Shown: positions 9,992 to 20,154 of the stretch, one piece after another
How the letters are laid out: every line of letters begins with the position of its first letter
Position numbering within the stretch: position 1 is the stretch's first letter
Origin: Ignavibacteriota bacterium
GTDB lineage: Bacteria; Bacteroidota; Ignavibacteria; Kapaibacteriales; UBA2268
Direction: 5' to 3'
DNA: 64,000 nt
NCBI GenBank assembly: GCA_019637995.1
Contig: JAHBUQ010000004.1
Span: 186,001 to 250,000 of the forward strand
The notes under the pieces: generated by a model
Databases searched by the model: none
The model's input: the letters and a program-made list of their open reading frames with translations, nothing else
Told to the model about the DNA's origin: nothing
Program-made: the position numbers and the translations under genes

Positions 9992-11202
9992 TATTTACAA
10001 TTGCAAGAAGAAATTTATGGAGAAACAGGCGCCGCACACTTATTGTTATATCATCAGTGATAGCAGGCGTAGTAGCTATAATTCTTAATGACAGTGTTGG
10101 CAACGGAATTGTAAGTCAGATGCTGGATAATCAGATTAATCTGCATACATCGCATATCCAGATTCATCAAAATGGATTTAATGAAAATAAAAGTATCCAA
10201 GCAGTTTTACCAGATCCCAATTTCGTTGAGGATATTCTAAATCAAAATTCCAATATAGCAACATATAGCAAACGGACAATTGCATTTGGTTTGCTAAATA
10301 GTGCAAACTCTTCAGCAGGAGCTACCTTTGTTGGAATTGAGCCGGAAGCAGAATCAAAAATAACAAGCATAAAAAGTTCCATTATTGAAGGAAAGTATCC
10401 TGAAATCGGAAAAAGAGATATTCTCATCGGTAAGAAAATGGCGGAAAAGCTCGAAGTTGAAGTTGGTGGAAAAATTGTTGCCGTTACAAATTCTTCTGAT
10501 GGGAATGTAAACAGCGAACTTTTCAGAGTATCAGGAATCTTTCGTGCCGGTAGCTCAGATTTTGAGAATTCAAATATTTATATTCCTTATGATTTTGCTG
10601 AAAATCTCCTTGAATTAGGAGGGAGTTTTCACGAGTTTGCAATTGTTACTAATTCTAAAGAAGATATTGAGATAATAAAAACGCAATTATCTGATTCTTT
10701 GGGCGATGAATATGAAATTCTAAGCTACAGAGATTTACTGCCATTAATAGTTTCCTATATTGAAGCATACAAAAGCACGATAATTATTTTTTATATAATA
10801 ATCGGATTGGCAGTACTTTTTGGAATTATTAATACTATGCTGATGTCTGTATTTGAGAGAGTACAGGAATTTGGAGTTTTGATGGCGATTGGTATGAAGA
10901 ATAAAAAAATATATTTAATGGTTGTACTCGAATCGTTGGTAATTGGTGTAATCGGAAGTATATTTGGCTTCATTATCGGAATGGCGATATATCTTATAAT
11001 ATCAAATACAGGCATAGACCTCAGGGCTTTTTCAGAAAGTCTTGAAAGTATGGGCTTGAGTGCAATAATTTTCCCGTCAGTTAATTTGAAGCTGATAATA
11101 AATTCAATGCTTGTAATGCCGGTTACTTCAGTTATCGGAGCACTTTATCCGGCGTATAAAGCAATAAAATTACAACCAACAGATGCAATACGTTATGTCT
11201 AA
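9988..11202 (+). CDS. ABC transporter permease, MacB/LolCE (FtsX) type
   Basis: A paralogue of the preceding permease with the same arrangement: N-terminal helix (VISSVIAGVVAIIL), periplasmic domain, three C-terminal helices, GIINTMLMSVFERVQEFGVLMAIG and a closing YPAYKAIKLQPTDAIRYV. The start overlaps the previous stop (ATGA). It likely forms the membrane part of the exporter with its neighbour, energised by the ATPase encoded next. Confidence 0.85.
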   Translation: MIFTIARRNLWRNRRRTLIVISSVIAGVVAIILNDSVGNGIVSQMLDNQINLHTSHIQIHQNGFNENKSIQAVLPDPNFVEDILNQNSNIATYSKRTIAFGLLNSANSSAGATFVGIEPEAESKITSIKSSIIEGKYPEIGKRDILIGKKMAEKLEVEVGGKIVAVTNSSDGNVNSELFRVSGIFRAGSSDFENSNIYIPYDFAENLLELGGSFHEFAIVTNSKEDIEIIKTQLSDSLGDEYEILSYRDLLPLIVSYIEAYKSTIIIFYIIIGLAVLFGIINTMLMSVFERVQEFGVLMAIGMKNKKIYLMVVLESLVIGVIGSIFGFIIGMAIYLIISNTGIDLRAFSESLESMGLSAIIFPSVNLKLIINSMLVMPVTSVIGALYPAYKAIKLQPTDAIRYV

Positions 11203-11224
11203 TCAATCTAAAAATGAGAAAAAA

Positions 11225-11902
11225 ATGGAATTAATCAATATTGAAAATGTAAAAAAAGTTTATAATTCAGGAGAAATTTCAGTAAACGCTCTTCGCGGTA
11301 TAAATCTGAAGATAAATGAAGGTGAATTCCTTGTTATAGCAGGCGAGTCAGGTTCCGGTAAGACAACACTGCTCAATATTATCGGCACTCTTGATGTGCC
11401 TACAGAAGGAACAATTAGTCTTAACGGTGAAGAAATCAGCAAAAAAACTACTGAGGAGCTGTCTGAGTTGAGATTGAACAAATTAGGTTTTATATTTCAA
11501 GCATATAACCTCATTCCGGTTTTAACAGCTATGGAAAATATTGAATTTACAATGATGCTGAAAGGTATTCCTGAATCCGTCAGACGTGAGAAAGCGCTAA
11601 CTGTAATGAATGAGCTCGGAATAGGCGAGCTTGCAAATAAAAGACCAAACGAAATGTCCGGCGGACAGCAACAAAGAGTAGCAGTAGCTCGGGCAATAGT
11701 CAATGACCCGCTTATCGTACTTGCTGATGAACCTACAGCCAATCTCGATTCCAAATCCGGCGAGAATTTGCTTGATTTGATGCAGAAAATGAATCGTGAG
11801 AAAAATATTACTTTCATATTTTCTTCTCACGACAACAAAGTCATGAATCGCGCAAGCAGGCTGATTACTCTTACAGACGGACTCATTGTCAGCGAGAAGT
11901 GA
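11225..11902 (+). CDS. ABC transporter ATP-binding protein (LolD/MacB type)
   Basis: All ATPase motifs are present: Walker A GESGSGKTT, Q-loop FQAYNLIP, signature MSGGQQQRVAVARAIV, Walker B LIVLADEPTANLDS and the H-loop FSSHD. The 225-residue length and sequence fit the LolD/MacB ATPase group. In-frame starts at 11183 and 11195 also exist but overlap the permease; 11225 is preferred because MELINIENV is where the family begins. It ends the operon that starts with the GbsR/MarR gene. Confidence 0.88.
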   Translation: MELINIENVKKVYNSGEISVNALRGINLKINEGEFLVIAGESGSGKTTLLNIIGTLDVPTEGTISLNGEEISKKTTEELSELRLNKLGFIFQAYNLIPVLTAMENIEFTMMLKGIPESVRREKALTVMNELGIGELANKRPNEMSGGQQQRVAVARAIVNDPLIVLADEPTANLDSKSGENLLDLMQKMNREKNITFIFSSHDNKVMNRASRLITLTDGLIVSEK

Positions 11903-12009
11903 TATTATTTATTCATGATTGTAAATAAATATATTTTTTGAAGTACTACGGATTACAATTTGCCGTTTAAAAAATCGTTACCTTATTTTTACTCTAAACG
12001 CTGAAAACA

Positions 12010-13095
12010 ATGGCTATTGAAGCAATACTAAGCAAAAACGAACTTGATAAATATGACATAATTGAACTTCTGAAATCTGATTTTGATGAGCGTAATAAGC
12101 TCTATAAATTTGCTTCAGAAATCAAATCAAAATATGTCGGCAGAAAGACTTTTTTCAGAGGACTCATAGAATTTTCGAATAAATGCTCAAAGAACTGTCT
12201 CTATTGTGGCATCAGACGTGGCAATAGAAATGTTACACGATATGATTTGAGCGACGATGAGATTCTCAAGTCAGTACAATTTGCCATTGATAATAATTAT
12301 GGCTCAGTAGTACTTCAGGGAGGTGAACTTGAAAACCCCAAACATACTGACAGAATTGAAAGTCTGATTAAAGAAATGATGATTCTGAGCGACTGGAAAT
12401 TAGGCATTACTTTATCATTAGGTGAGCAGTCTTATGAAACTTACAAAAAGTGGATTGAGGCAGGAGCAAAAAGATATCTCCTGAGAATTGAATCTTCAAA
12501 TAAGGAATTGTACTATGAGATTCATCCAAAAGACAAACTCCATGATTTCGACCGACGGCTGGAATGTCTGAAAATTCTTAAAGAATTAAATTATCAGGTT
12601 GGAACGGGAGTAATCGTTGGACTCCCGGGACAGTCACTTGAGCACCTTGCAGATGATTTGTTGTTTATGAAAAATTTTGACATTGATATGTGCGGGATGG
12701 GTCCCTATCTTGAGCATCAGGACACTCCATTGTTTAAAAAAAAGGATGAGCTGATTCCGCTTGAAGACAGGTTTAACCTTACACTTAAAATGATATCTAT
12801 TTTACGGATAATGATGAAAGACATAAATATAGCAGCTTCAACCGCAATGCAGTCAATTGATAAATTCGGGAGGGAAAAGGCTCTAAAAGCCGGTGCCAAT
12901 ATTATCATGCCTAATATTACTCCCGGTAGTTTCCGTGATTACTACAAACTCTATGAAAATAAACCCTGCACCGACGAGGAAGCCGACGATTGTCTCAATT
13001 GTATGGAAATTCGAATTACTATCGCGGGCGATGAAATCGGCTTAAGTGAGCACGGAGATTCACCGCACTTTTTGAAAAAGCAAAACAATAATTAG
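12010..13095 (+). CDS. hydE: Radical SAM protein, [FeFe] hydrogenase maturase HydE type
   Basis: The radical SAM cluster motif CSKNCLYCG is near residues 59-67, preceded by FRGLIEFSNK as in HydE. Other HydE-like parts are SVVLQGGEL, SLGEQSYETYKKWIEAGAKRYLLRIESSN, and the C-terminal SFRDYYKLYENKPC and LSEHGDSPH. HydE acts with HydF and HydG in building the H-cluster of [FeFe] hydrogenases. No hydF, hydG or hydrogenase gene is in the window, so either they lie elsewhere or this is a HydE-like enzyme with another role (PylB is the nearest alternative). Confidence 0.75.
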   Translation: MAIEAILSKNELDKYDIIELLKSDFDERNKLYKFASEIKSKYVGRKTFFRGLIEFSNKCSKNCLYCGIRRGNRNVTRYDLSDDEILKSVQFAIDNNYGSVVLQGGELENPKHTDRIESLIKEMMILSDWKLGITLSLGEQSYETYKKWIEAGAKRYLLRIESSNKELYYEIHPKDKLHDFDRRLECLKILKELNYQVGTGVIVGLPGQSLEHLADDLLFMKNFDIDMCGMGPYLEHQDTPLFKKKDELIPLEDRFNLTLKMISILRIMMKDINIAASTAMQSIDKFGREKALKAGANIIMPNITPGSFRDYYKLYENKPCTDEEADDCLNCMEIRITIAGDEIGLSEHGDSPHFLKKQNNN

Positions 13096-13250
13096 AAATA
13101 AATTTTCTGAAAGTAGAATATGCATTAATTGGAGATTTTTTTAATATATCATCATCTGTTTCGAGGATTTTTATTAAAAGAATTATCAATATTTCCTCAA
13201 CTCGCCAAAAAATGGTATTTTTAAAGATTTGAAAATTACGATAACCAGAA

Positions 13251-15491
13251 ATGTTTGAAAATATAAATTCTCATCAAAACGATATTCTAAAAGATTTGAA
13301 TCCTGCTCAAAAGGAAGCTGTCGAGGCTCTCAACGGTCCGGTGCTTATAATAGCAGGTGCCGGTAGTGGTAAAACAAAAGCCCTTACTCACCGCATTGCT
13401 AATCTTATATTCAGCGGCGTCAAGCCCAATAATATTCTTGCACTCACCTTTACAAATAAAGCTGCAAGCGAGATGAAAGAGCGTATTTCGAATCTTGTAT
13501 CGTGGGAGAAAGCAAGATATATCTGGGCTGGAACTTTCCATTCTGTATTTGCACGTATTCTTCGCTCTGAAGCCACTCAGATTGGGTATACTCCCGATTT
13601 TTCAATTTATGATACTGATGATTCCAATTCACTAATCAAAAAGAGCATCGCAAAATTAAATTTACAGAACCAAAAGCTGCTTGCAAGTAATATCCGCTCA
13701 AGAATATCAAATCTAAAGAATAAACTTACTACCTATACCGAATTTGCCGGTAAAGCAAGTACTTCAGATGAAAAAGTCATCGCAGCAATATACAGAGAAT
13801 ACGAAAAGCAGCTAAAAGACAGCAATGCTATGGATTTCGATGATTTGCTGATTAATATGATTGTACTTCTTCGCAAGTCAAAGGAAATTTTACAGAAGTA
13901 TCAGAATCTATTTAAATATATACTAATTGATGAATATCAGGATACTAACCGCGCACAATATATTGTTGTTAGTCTGCTTGGGGCAGCACATCAGAATATT
14001 TGTGTAGTCGGTGATGATGCGCAAAGTATATATCGCTGGAGGGGAGCTGATATTACAAATATTCTGGATTTCAAGAACGCATATCCTTATGCTAAAGTAA
14101 TCAAACTCGAGCAGAATTACCGCTCAACTAAGACTATTCTTAAAGCCGCAGACTGTATCATTAAACGAAATAAAAATCAGCTACAAAAACAACTTTGGAC
14201 TGAAAACCCTGTCGGTGAACTAATTAATATCAAGCAGTGCGCTGACGACCGTGAAGAAGCTTTTCGTATCAGCTCAATTATTCAATCAGAAACTATCGCA
14301 AAAAGGAAATTGAATGATGTAGCTGTTCTATACAGGACAAATGCCCAGTCACTTGCAATCGAAAATTCGCTGCGAGCTAAAAATATTCCTTATATAATTG
14401 TGGGTGGGATTTCATTTTACAAAAGAAAGGAAATTAAGGATGTCCTGGCGTATATAACACTTCTAATAAATCCAAGTGACAACGAAGCATTTATGCGTGC
14501 TGTAAATGAGCCACCTCGCGGAATAGGGCAGACTTCGCTAAGGCATCTGAGTCTTTACGCAGAACTTAATCAGATTTCACTTCTTGAGGCTTGCCGATAT
14601 GCAACATCTGTAGCTGAAATAAAAGGGAAAGCCGGAACATCGGCTGTTGAATTTTATAATATGGTTGGTAAATATTCTGAAGAATTACAAAGTGAAAAAT
14701 CTGATTCTGTGATTCGCAACTTTTTGGATGATTGCGGCATTATGACAATGTATTCTGAAATTGGCTCTGAAGAATCATTCGACAAGTTGAATAATATCAA
14801 TCAGCTTCTGGTGGATTTCTCCACATTCCTGAAAGATAATCCCGAAGCCGGGATTTCAGAATATTTGCAGCAAATATCGTTGGTGTCGGATATTGATGAG
14901 AAAGACTTAAAGGGTAATTCCGTTACTCTTATGACTATTCACGCCGCAAAAGGATTGGAATTCAAAACTGTAATCATTTCAGGTCTTGAAAAGGGGCTTT
15001 TCCCGCTTGAGAGGGATAAATTATCAGTAGAAGAAGAGGAGGAAGAGCGTCGCTTATTTTATGTGGCAGTTACAAGAGCCATGGAAAAACTTTTTATTAC
15101 TTATGCCGTTCGTCGTGCAAGATTCGGAGATACTTCAGTTCAGTATCCATCGAAATTTTTGAATGAAATTCCGAGAGAACTTACTACGATGCAGCAATCC
15201 ACCGGTTTGAATATCCAAAATTTCACAAGTTCACAACCGAAAACTCCTCAAAAACCAGCAAAACCAAGTTACAACGAATATAGCCAAATTCCGCATGAAG
15301 AATCATACTCTCAAATGCCTGTAAGCGATACAGAACTAAGACCCGGCGACAGAGTGCACCATGCTAATTTCGGAAAAGGGCAAATTATCAACATTGACGG
15401 CTTTGGACAGCAGAGAAAGGCTCAGGTGAAATTTGATTCAATCGGAATTAAATCACTAATGCTTCAATTTGCAAAATTGGATAAATTGTAA
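13251..15491 (+). CDS. pcrA: UvrD/PcrA-type ATP-dependent DNA helicase
   Basis: A superfamily 1 helicase of full length (746 aa). Visible motifs: LNPAQKEAVEA Q-motif, AGAGSGKT Walker A near residues 35-42, LALTFTNKAA (Ia), DEYQDTN (II), GDDAQSIYRWRGAD (III), LEQNYRS (IV), LMTIHAAKGLEF (V) and VAVTRAMEKLFITYA (VI). The C-terminal tail ends in a Tudor-like piece (PGDRVHHANFGKGQIINIDG) that binds RNA polymerase in PcrA/UvrD. Roles are nucleotide excision repair and clearing of stalled complexes. Confidence 0.93.
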   Translation: MFENINSHQNDILKDLNPAQKEAVEALNGPVLIIAGAGSGKTKALTHRIANLIFSGVKPNNILALTFTNKAASEMKERISNLVSWEKARYIWAGTFHSVFARILRSEATQIGYTPDFSIYDTDDSNSLIKKSIAKLNLQNQKLLASNIRSRISNLKNKLTTYTEFAGKASTSDEKVIAAIYREYEKQLKDSNAMDFDDLLINMIVLLRKSKEILQKYQNLFKYILIDEYQDTNRAQYIVVSLLGAAHQNICVVGDDAQSIYRWRGADITNILDFKNAYPYAKVIKLEQNYRSTKTILKAADCIIKRNKNQLQKQLWTENPVGELINIKQCADDREEAFRISSIIQSETIAKRKLNDVAVLYRTNAQSLAIENSLRAKNIPYIIVGGISFYKRKEIKDVLAYITLLINPSDNEAFMRAVNEPPRGIGQTSLRHLSLYAELNQISLLEACRYATSVAEIKGKAGTSAVEFYNMVGKYSEELQSEKSDSVIRNFLDDCGIMTMYSEIGSEESFDKLNNINQLLVDFSTFLKDNPEAGISEYLQQISLVSDIDEKDLKGNSVTLMTIHAAKGLEFKTVIISGLEKGLFPLERDKLSVEEEEEERRLFYVAVTRAMEKLFITYAVRRARFGDTSVQYPSKFLNEIPRELTTMQQSTGLNIQNFTSSQPKTPQKPAKPSYNEYSQIPHEESYSQMPVSDTELRPGDRVHHANFGKGQIINIDGFGQQRKAQVKFDSIGIKSLMLQFAKLDKL

Positions 15492-15586
15492 TTTTGTATC
15501 AAAAATTTTATAAGTTATTTTTAAAATATCAGCCAAACGAATTCAGAGCAGTAAAGAGCAATATGATTCAAAAAGAATTTAATACC

Positions 15587-15610
15587 AACAAAGGGCTGAA
15601 GCCCTTTGTT
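15587..15610. repeat. Perfect 10-bp hairpin with TGAA loop
   Basis: AACAAAGGGC, loop TGAA, GCCCTTTGTT. It lies in the gap between convergent genes (helicase ending at 15491, T9SS gene ending at 15661). There is no T-run after it on either strand, so it is more likely a small dispersed palindromic repeat than a standard terminator, though it could stop transcription both ways. Confidence 0.5.
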
Positions 15611-15660
15611 GCGAAGACGGATTTAACTTTCAACTCTATAACATTCAACATTTTACTAAC

Positions 15661-17556
15661 TCACATTTTCACAAACTTTTCTACCTTATTGCCAATCCGA
15701 ATGAAATACACTCCTGCGGGGAGGTGGGAAACATCAATTTTTAGTAGGTCAATCATCCCTGATTGACTATTATTGTTCGAATCATTGACAATCAGGAATG
15801 ATTGTCCTACCTCAATTCCCAACATATCAAATATCTGCACTTGAACAGATGGTCTCCACTTTGAAAGTGGAGTCCATCTATCTAACGCTATTACAATATA
15901 ATCTCTTGCAGGATTTGGATTTATCCTGATTCCCCTGTCTTCACCGCTCTCCCAAACGCTGGTGGTTGATGTACCCGTGAACTTCAAATCTGTTGTGTCG
16001 CCTGTGATGAGATTTATTGTGTGATATGCAGGTGAATATGAATAACCCTCGGTAATTGGAGTTAAGTCATATTGTCGTCTGGATTCTATTCGTGGAAAAT
16101 GAAACTTACCACTACTTTCTGAAACAGCTGTACTATCTGCAACTTTGAAAGTTATATCTGCAATACCTTTGCCTTCTGTATCAAGTACATAACCACTTGC
16201 TGAATAGAATGTGCGAAGGTCAATTGCGTTAAAATCAAAACTACTTGTATCGCCTGTCAGTTCGATATCATATTGTAAAGGTTCATAATCAAATGGTTTG
16301 TAGAAATATGTTTGGTTAACGCCATCATAATGTTTGTTCAAGGCTCTTAAAATATAATTTCCGGCTTTCACTTTTGTAAACTTGTAATACCCCAAACTAT
16401 CTGTCATGGTAACTCTAAAACCAATTGATACTGGTATGCCCGGCTGACCCTTTTCACCTTCCCAAACTCTGCCACTTATAGTGTAAATATGTTCGGGACC
16501 CGGAGCTAAGTTATCTTCTTTTAATCTGTGTATATACCCATTGTAAGCTGCTATAATTGGCATACTCCCGGCATATCTTACAATCATTGTAGGGGGACTA
16601 CTCTCCCCTCCACCTAATTGTGGTGGTAATTTATTTTCATATTGCCAGGATTCTCCTCCGTCATAAGTATATAGAATCTTTCCAAACTGACCGACACAGA
16701 TTCCGGTCAAACTATCTTTAAATGCAATGCTTTGTAATCCAAATGGATTGTTATAAAAATGTTTGGCAACCGTCGTTGATAAATTTAAAACCCTTCTCCA
16801 GTTCTTGCCGCCGTCTGTGCTTTTGTAAATGGCATCATGACCGGAACCACCACTGATATTATCACTTTTTCCACAAATAAACATAAGACTATCAGAAAAA
16901 TAACAAAAATCATTAATTGTAAATGGTTTATCAATCAAATGTAATTCAAATTTTAGTGTGTTGATGTTTATTTTAAGAAAATATTTTTGATTTAATTTTA
17001 ATTCTGAAAAAGCCATAATGCAAATTGAATCATTTATAAATCTTGGTGAATAAGCGTTACCATAGGGCATTTCATTTAAATTATCAAATGATTTCCAACC
17101 ATTTCTTGTAATAAACTGACCGTTACTTACTATTCCAATATTTTCATTATACATCGAAATTGAAGCCCTAAAATAGTCAATATCATCTAAAGCACGTTTT
17201 TCAAATGATAAACCACTATTATTTGAAATGTAAATAGAATTTTTTTGTCCTGTACGTAGTACTAAAAAAAAGTTGTTACTATCAGGACAACTGAAGCTAC
17301 TATTTGTTTCTATCCAATGGTTATTTAGAAAAATGGAACTATGTAAAACCCAATTCTTACCCTGATCAGAAGTTTTGAAAATTTTTATGGGGTCCTCATC
17401 CAGAGTATTATGAGTTACTACGTAAAAGTTGTTACTATCAGGACATTCAATTGATTCTGGTAGTTCATTAAATTTATAAAATACTTCATCCCAGATATTC
17501 TGGGATGAAGCAGTATAACATGAAAAAATCAGCATTATTACAAAATATTTTATCAT
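15661..17556 (-). CDS. T9SS-exported protein with BNR/Ycf48-like repeats and carboxypeptidase-like domains
   Basis: An N-terminal signal peptide (MIKYFVIMLIFSCYTASS) is followed by repeated YKSTDGGKNW / YTYDGGESW motifs of sialidase-type (BNR or Ycf48-like) beta-propellers, residues about 20-340. Two carboxypeptidase-regulatory-like Ig folds follow (ISGRVWEGEKGQPGIPVSIG and SASGYVLDTEGKGIADITF). The end is a type A T9SS sorting domain: INPNPARDYIVIAL, IFDMLGIEVG, and LPAGVYFIRIGNKVEKFVKM. The protein would cross the outer membrane by T9SS and be anchored or released at the surface. The ligand is unknown. Confidence 0.85.
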   Translation of the reverse strand: MIKYFVIMLIFSCYTASSQNIWDEVFYKFNELPESIECPDSNNFYVVTHNTLDEDPIKIFKTSDQGKNWVLHSSIFLNNHWIETNSSFSCPDSNNFFLVLRTGQKNSIYISNNSGLSFEKRALDDIDYFRASISMYNENIGIVSNGQFITRNGWKSFDNLNEMPYGNAYSPRFINDSICIMAFSELKLNQKYFLKININTLKFELHLIDKPFTINDFCYFSDSLMFICGKSDNISGGSGHDAIYKSTDGGKNWRRVLNLSTTVAKHFYNNPFGLQSIAFKDSLTGICVGQFGKILYTYDGGESWQYENKLPPQLGGGESSPPTMIVRYAGSMPIIAAYNGYIHRLKEDNLAPGPEHIYTISGRVWEGEKGQPGIPVSIGFRVTMTDSLGYYKFTKVKAGNYILRALNKHYDGVNQTYFYKPFDYEPLQYDIELTGDTSSFDFNAIDLRTFYSASGYVLDTEGKGIADITFKVADSTAVSESSGKFHFPRIESRRQYDLTPITEGYSYSPAYHTINLITGDTTDLKFTGTSTTSVWESGEDRGIRINPNPARDYIVIALDRWTPLSKWRPSVQVQIFDMLGIEVGQSFLIVNDSNNNSQSGMIDLLKIDVSHLPAGVYFIRIGNKVEKFVKM

Positions 17557-17562
17557 ATTTTC

Positions 17563-18915
17563 TTACCTAATGATAATTACTTTTTCTGTCTTGTGATAAA
17601 TACCATCAATCATGATATTTACGAAATAAACGCCTGAAATTAAAGTTTGAACAGGTAACTGATAATAATTTTTACCTTTATTCAATTTATCTGTATTACT
17701 TATCAACTCCTGCCCTTGTATGCTGAAAAGTGAGAATTTAATCTCTTTACTATCAGGTATTCCGGATATGATTTCAAAATGAATGATATCACTGTAATTG
17801 AACATCATCAAATTAACATCATCAGAAATACTGATATTTCTCATTTCATACATATTATCCTCTGTAGCTTGTTTCCCGGAATATGAATTTTCGGATATAC
17901 CAAACATCCAGTCACAACGATTGATACAGTTAGCAGAATCCAGTTTGAAATGAAATGATGCTGAACCCGGGCTGCCGGCGCCTCCGCCTCCACCACCAAC
18001 AAATGGACCTCTTAAAAAATAATGTTGAGACAACTGACAATCAGTAATTAGTGTACTTCCACCTGAAATTGTATCAACAGATATGTAATCGGGGTTGGGT
18101 GGATCAGAAAATCTACAAACGACCAATCCTACATAACAACATTCAGAGCTATCGCAGGGTACAGTAATTTCATATTGTCTCGGAAGTGTATCATTGCTTA
18201 TAATGTTTATGCCATACGACTTAATATATGTAGCCCAACATGATGATTGAACAACTCGCCAGGTGGAGTCACAACTACCATCAGCATCTTCTGGGTCAAA
18301 TCCCATACTATTTTGAAGTATAGCTTTTAACAATATCCTTTTTTGAATTTCATCAGTAGAAACAGTACATAGATCACAAGCAGTTGAATCCGGGTAACCG
18401 TAAGAAATGAAGTATTCAATTTGAATATCTTGTTTATCATTACAAGTATTCTGTCTTGTTTGATACCTGGCAAAAACTTTACAATTTGGGCATTCATCAA
18501 TATCTAAATTCAAAGACCTTTTGTCCCATTCTACAGAATCGCAATCATCTTCACACTGTTCTGGATTTAGTTCGATGTTGCAATAGAGTGATTTAATTAT
18601 TCTACAAGGAGTTGTATCGTTTATGCCACGATATAAATACAAAGTATCTGCACGGTATTCACCTTTTTCCAAACAATTAAATGGTGAATATGTATAATTT
18701 GTTACAATCCCATTTTGAGGTAAAAGCGTCTTTCCGGGTATTGAATTTAGAGAATATGACCTGTAACAATCATAGAATTCAGGTATATTGATATTCGCAT
18801 TAACTTCGCATTTATCCTCACCGCATGGGGATTCAGCAGTACCCTCAGTAACCGTTACTTCAAACCAATCCTGCATAATTGAATCCGGCGGACAATCACA
18901 CGAACAGGAAGGCAA
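17563..18915 (-). pseudogene. T9SS-exported cysteine-rich protein, 5' end missing
   Basis: The 450-codon frame has no ATG or signal peptide at its left edge; the first usable start is TTG at 18915, and a stop lies just upstream in frame. The body is rich in paired cysteines (CSCDCPP, CPNCKVF, CDLC, CCYVG) and the C terminus is a T9SS sorting domain (FSLFSIQGQELI, LISGVYFVNIMIDGIYHKTEKVIIIR). It overlaps, in another frame, the 3' end of a truncated BNR-repeat gene. The simplest reading is a deletion or frameshift that joined two T9SS genes and removed the start of this one. Confidence 0.6.
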
Positions 18916-19399
18916 TTGTATTTATCATCAAGTCTCTACCATTTGGAAGTCCGCGGTTTTTCAATGTCCAAGTATTTCCTAAATCTGTGGATATATAAAC
19001 TCCACTATCTATGCTACCCGAAACTGTACCATAGAGATTGTTCCCGTCTGTAAATATTTCTGAAATTCCATACATAGGTAGTCCGTTATTTCTGGGCATC
19101 CAAGTTTTTCCTAAATCTGTGGATAAAATTAATCCAACAGATATTGAGCTAAGGTAAACTGTATTATTTAGTACAAATGCACTAATTATATTATATTTAT
19201 TAGTTCCATCAGACAAAAGTTTCCATGTATTTCCTTTGTCAAAAGAAATTTTTGGTTCCTCATCAACTATTATTATGGTATCTCCTAAAGGGAAAACTTT
19301 CTTAATATCCGGCTCGCTTCGCCAGCCGGTTAATTTCCAATCCGAGAAGGAATAATAATAAGTTGATAAAAGAATTATGAGTATCAAGTACTTTTTCAT
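18896..19399 (-). pseudogene. Truncated secreted BNR/Ycf48-repeat protein
   Basis: From the ATG at 19399 a signal peptide (MKKYLILIILLSTYYYSFS) leads into BNR-like repeats (SFDKGNTWKLL, STDLGKTWMPRNNGLP, STDLGNTWTLKNRGLP). The frame stops abruptly after NTIAFLFV, in the middle of a repeat, and has no T9SS tail. The stop falls where the next gene's frame begins, in a shifted register. An upstream in-frame ATG at 19465 is less likely because the signal peptide starts at 19399. Probably the 5' half of a broken gene. Confidence 0.6.
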
Positions 19400-19573
19400 A
19401 GTCTCAATTCCAGAAATCTTTTTTACAAATTGGCAACAGCCTGTATTATATAGACACATTAACATCGAAAACGTTACAAAACAAGTAAAAAATACTTAAT
19501 ATTCTCAAAAAAAAAAATATATCAGAATAATAAGCGTATTTACTTTAAGTTGTTTAATTAAAGGTAAATATTT

Positions 19574-19780
19574 ATGAATACACTGACAATCGAAATAATT
19601 GATAGCATGGCAATTAATGAATTAAAGGAAATGGAATTGAGAAATTTGATTAAGTTAAATTATTGTGAAAAAAGTCCCATCCAAACATCCAATATATTTT
19701 GGGGTAAAATTTCAGAAAAAACAGCTAAGGAACTTAATAACCATGTTGAAAATTCGAGATTAGAATGGTCGACTACTTGA
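19574..19780 (+). CDS. Antitoxin of VapBC-like pair
   Basis: A 68-residue protein that overlaps the following PIN-domain toxin gene by 16 bp, the usual layout for VapB-VapC. No clear AbrB or ribbon-helix-helix motif can be seen; the N terminus (MNTLTIEIIDSMAINELKEMELRNLI) is strand then helix, and the C terminus (ENSRLEWSTT) could be the toxin-wrapping tail. Assigned as antitoxin mainly by position. Confidence 0.6.
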   Translation: MNTLTIEIIDSMAINELKEMELRNLIKLNYCEKSPIQTSNIFWGKISEKTAKELNNHVENSRLEWSTT

Positions 19781-20154
19781 TTGACACTAATATTATCGCT
19801 GACTATTTGGGAGCAAGATTACCAGTAGAATGTCTTGAAAAGATAGATAAAATTATGGGTTCAAACCCTTACACGTCAGTTATTTGTAAGATAGAAACTT
19901 TATCATTCAATTTTCCGAATGATGAACTTATTTATGCAGAGTCGTTTTTTAATTATTTATCAGTTCTGGATTTATCAGACGATATTGTGCGTCAAACTAT
20001 AAATATCAGACGTAACAAAAAAATAAAAACTCCCGATGCAATTATTGCATCAACAGCTATAGTGAAAAATTTGATTCTTGTAACACGAAACACAAAGGAT
20101 TTTGAAGATATTCAAAATTTACAACTATATAATCCTTGGATACAAACGAACTAA
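19765..20154 (+). CDS. vapC: PIN-domain toxin, VapC family
   Basis: The acidic residues of the PIN nuclease site are visible: DTNIIADYLG at the N terminus, an E in ICKIETL, then TPDAIIASTAI and the late VTRNTKDFEDI. The length (129 aa) is usual for VapC, an RNase that cuts tRNA or rRNA when freed from its antitoxin. Translation is coupled to the upstream antitoxin gene. Confidence 0.82.
   Translation: MVDYLIDTNIIADYLGARLPVECLEKIDKIMGSNPYTSVICKIETLSFNFPNDELIYAESFFNYLSVLDLSDDIVRQTINIRRNKKIKTPDAIIASTAIVKNLILVTRNTKDFEDIQNLQLYNPWIQTN

Noticed and set aside
15494..15766. 90-codon rightward frame overlapping the end of the T9SS gene
   Set aside because: It starts in a non-coding gap, spans the hairpin repeat and is antisense to the sorting domain of the real gene.
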